From: Acanthamoeba lenticulata
Taxonomy: Eukaryota; Discosea; Longamoebia; Acanthamoebidae
Assembly: GCA_002179805.1 (NCBI GenBank)
Contig: NAVB01001615.1
Span: 1 to 18,966 of the forward strand
Length of the DNA stretch: 18,966 bases
Reading direction: 5' to 3'
Position numbers and translations under genes: made by a program. The notes below the pieces were generated by a model, which ran no database searches, was not told where the DNA came from, and saw nothing but the letters and a program-made list of their open reading frames with translations. Shown here in pieces: positions 17,779-18,966 of the stretch. Positions within the stretch are counted from its first letter, which is position 1, and every line of letters starts with the position of its first letter.

Positions 17779-18879
17779 ATGGAGCACATGCAGGATCAAT
17801 TGGGAGCATCATCTGATGCCTTGCTTCATCTTTGCGTAGAGGACACGGAAGCCGAAGTTGTTTCAGATGCCCCGTCCATGGTTGCTAAAGAAGTGCTCTA
17901 CTGCGGAGGTTCGTCAGTGCAAGTTCTAAAACTACATGTGGTTGTATCTACTTTTCGATCTTACATAATCCAATTAGTTTGTGGTCTGCCCGCGGAGTAC
18001 TGCGAGTTCGGCCCTGACTTCAATCTGTGCAAGCCGTGGTTGATTGAGCACTGCCCAGAGCTCTATCCCTCTCTGATAAAGAAGGAGGGCGAGGGTGAAG
18101 AAGAAGAAAAAGGTGACCCCCTTTGCGCCGCACCGCACGGCTCGCGTGGTGCAACGTCGTGCACAGCTCACTGTTCACGCTCCTGATGCAGAAGGTGAGG
18201 ATGGTGAGAAGAAGAAATCGAAGCGTGGCGGCAAGGGCCAACCGAAGGGCCAGGGGCCGCAGAAGGTTCTCTCGTTGCACATTCTCAACGTTTCACCTTT
18301 TTTTTTTTTTTCTCACCGTGCGCACGCACAGGGAGGCAAGCCTGCCGAGCTTACTGTGACCACAAGCAACAAAAAGGGCAACAAGATCGTCACTACTGTC
18401 TCGGGCCTCAAGGCATTCGGTGTGTGCACGACTAGCGGCTCAATCCTCAAACGCTCATGCCACTTGCAAAGTTGAAAACTGACCACCCGAGCTGTTCACC
18501 ACCACATCGCAGGTGTTAACCCCAAGGACGCTGCCAGCGTGTTCAAGAAGAAGTTCGCCTCGGGCGCATCGGTCACGAAGGAAGGCGACGTGGATATTCA
18601 GGTAACTCACCTGCGCACGCAACTCCTGCTCTATGCCTGCTGCCGACGCCATCGTGTGGAACGTGTGTGTGTATTTAGGGCGATCTGGGCGACGAAGTGA
18701 AGGATCTCATCGTGGAACATGCCGAGTGGAACGTTCGTGCCCAATCTAGCTCTCATTCATCTCCTCTTCCCACAATTAATCTTTTTTTTCTTAACCACTC
18801 TGCCTGCTCACTTCCTTCTACGTTGCAGATTGCGCCAAAGCTCATCAAGGTGATTGAAGCGACCAAGAAGCGAAGGTGA
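17779..18879 (+). CDS. DENR: DENR, density-regulated translation re-initiation factor
   Basis: Seven exons (17779–17908, 17978–18112, 18192–18265, 18332–18419, 18513–18601, 18679–18732, 18829–18879) give 206 residues, close to the family's usual length. The N-terminal zinc-binding part is VLYCGVCGLPAEYCEFG followed by CKPWLIEHCPELY (about 39–75). A Glu-rich then Lys/Gly-rich linker follows. The C-terminal SUI1 domain (about 117–195) contains NKIVTTVSGLKAFGVNP, AASVFKKKFASGASV and VDIQGDLGDEV. DENR (Tma22 in yeast) works with MCTS1/Tma20 on the 40S subunit to remove deacylated tRNA and allow re-initiation after short upstream ORFs. The MCTS1 partner is not in this window. Intron 3 (18266–18331) holds a T14 run and is stopless in frame. 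The 16-codon uORF ends 2 nt before this start; see that entry for the alternative N-terminus. Confidence 0.9.
18298..18311 (+). repeat. T14 homopolymer in DENR intron 3
   Basis: A run of 14 T forms the pyrimidine tract of intron 3, about 20 nt before its acceptor. Its function as a splicing tract is the simple explanation. Confidence 0.95.
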
Positions 18880-18966
18880 TCACATTACATTGAACGGCAA
18901 GATAGAGAGGGACATCGGCACCTTTTGATAAAACCTTCCCCCAACCTTCCCCCTGCGTCCCATTTT
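18880..18966 (+). other. DENR 3' UTR to window end
   Basis: These 87 bp follow the DENR stop. They contain a GATAAAACC stretch at 18927–18935 but no canonical AATAAA, and no further coding exon can be supported. Confidence 0.4.

Noticed and set aside
1..18966. Viral, transposon or CRISPR content
   Set aside because: No terminal repeats, transposase, capsid or polymerase motifs, or direct-repeat arrays were seen; simple repeats are short and intronic or low-complexity coding.

Overview
This window is nuclear DNA from a compact, intron-rich protist. The GC-rich exons, very short GT–AG introns (about 47–136 nt, often with GTACG or GTGCG donors), closely packed genes and gene content (WASP, RhoGEF, a DRP5/ARC5-class dynamin, DEP–PH) point to an amoebozoan; Acanthamoeba is my best guess, but no marker proves it. 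No rRNA, tRNA, transposon, CRISPR array or bacterial-style operon was seen. All exon models were built by eye from reading-frame phase, splice sites and protein-family similarity. Each full model keeps one open frame across all its junctions.

Layout. Positions 1–8211, all minus strand, carry three cytoskeleton and membrane-remodelling genes: the 5' part of a WH1-domain (WASP-type) gene (cut by the window edge), a 13-exon DH–PH Rho guanine-nucleotide exchange factor with a Tyr/Asp/Gly-rich N-terminus, and a 19-exon dynamin of the DRP5/ARC5 (cytokinesis/plastid-division) class. A 425-bp divergent intergenic region follows. On the plus strand come an unrecognised coiled-coil protein (8637–9756) and a DEP–PH protein (10001–12558). 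Three minus-strand genes follow (12726–15687): an acidic/basic charged-helix protein with a possible membrane segment, a secreted SnoaL-like protein, and a secreted protein resembling the ependymin/LolA-like fold. A 188-bp divergent spacer separates these from three plus-strand genes: a PUB-like domain protein, a small heat-shock protein (Hsp20) and DENR, the translation re-initiation factor.

Functional picture. WASP (Arp2/3 activation), RhoGEF (Rho-family GTPase activation) and the DRP5-class dynamin are neighbours on one strand and could all act in cortical actin and membrane remodelling; that link is inference. PUB, Hsp20 and DENR are proteostasis or translation genes, each with its own apparent promoter. 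No clearly new multi-gene system is evident. The points most worth checking are a G4 motif lacking its Asp in the dynamin, an upstream ORF ending 2 nt before the DENR start codon, complementary C12/G12 tracts in two introns of the DEP–PH gene, and the composite architecture of the RhoGEF.
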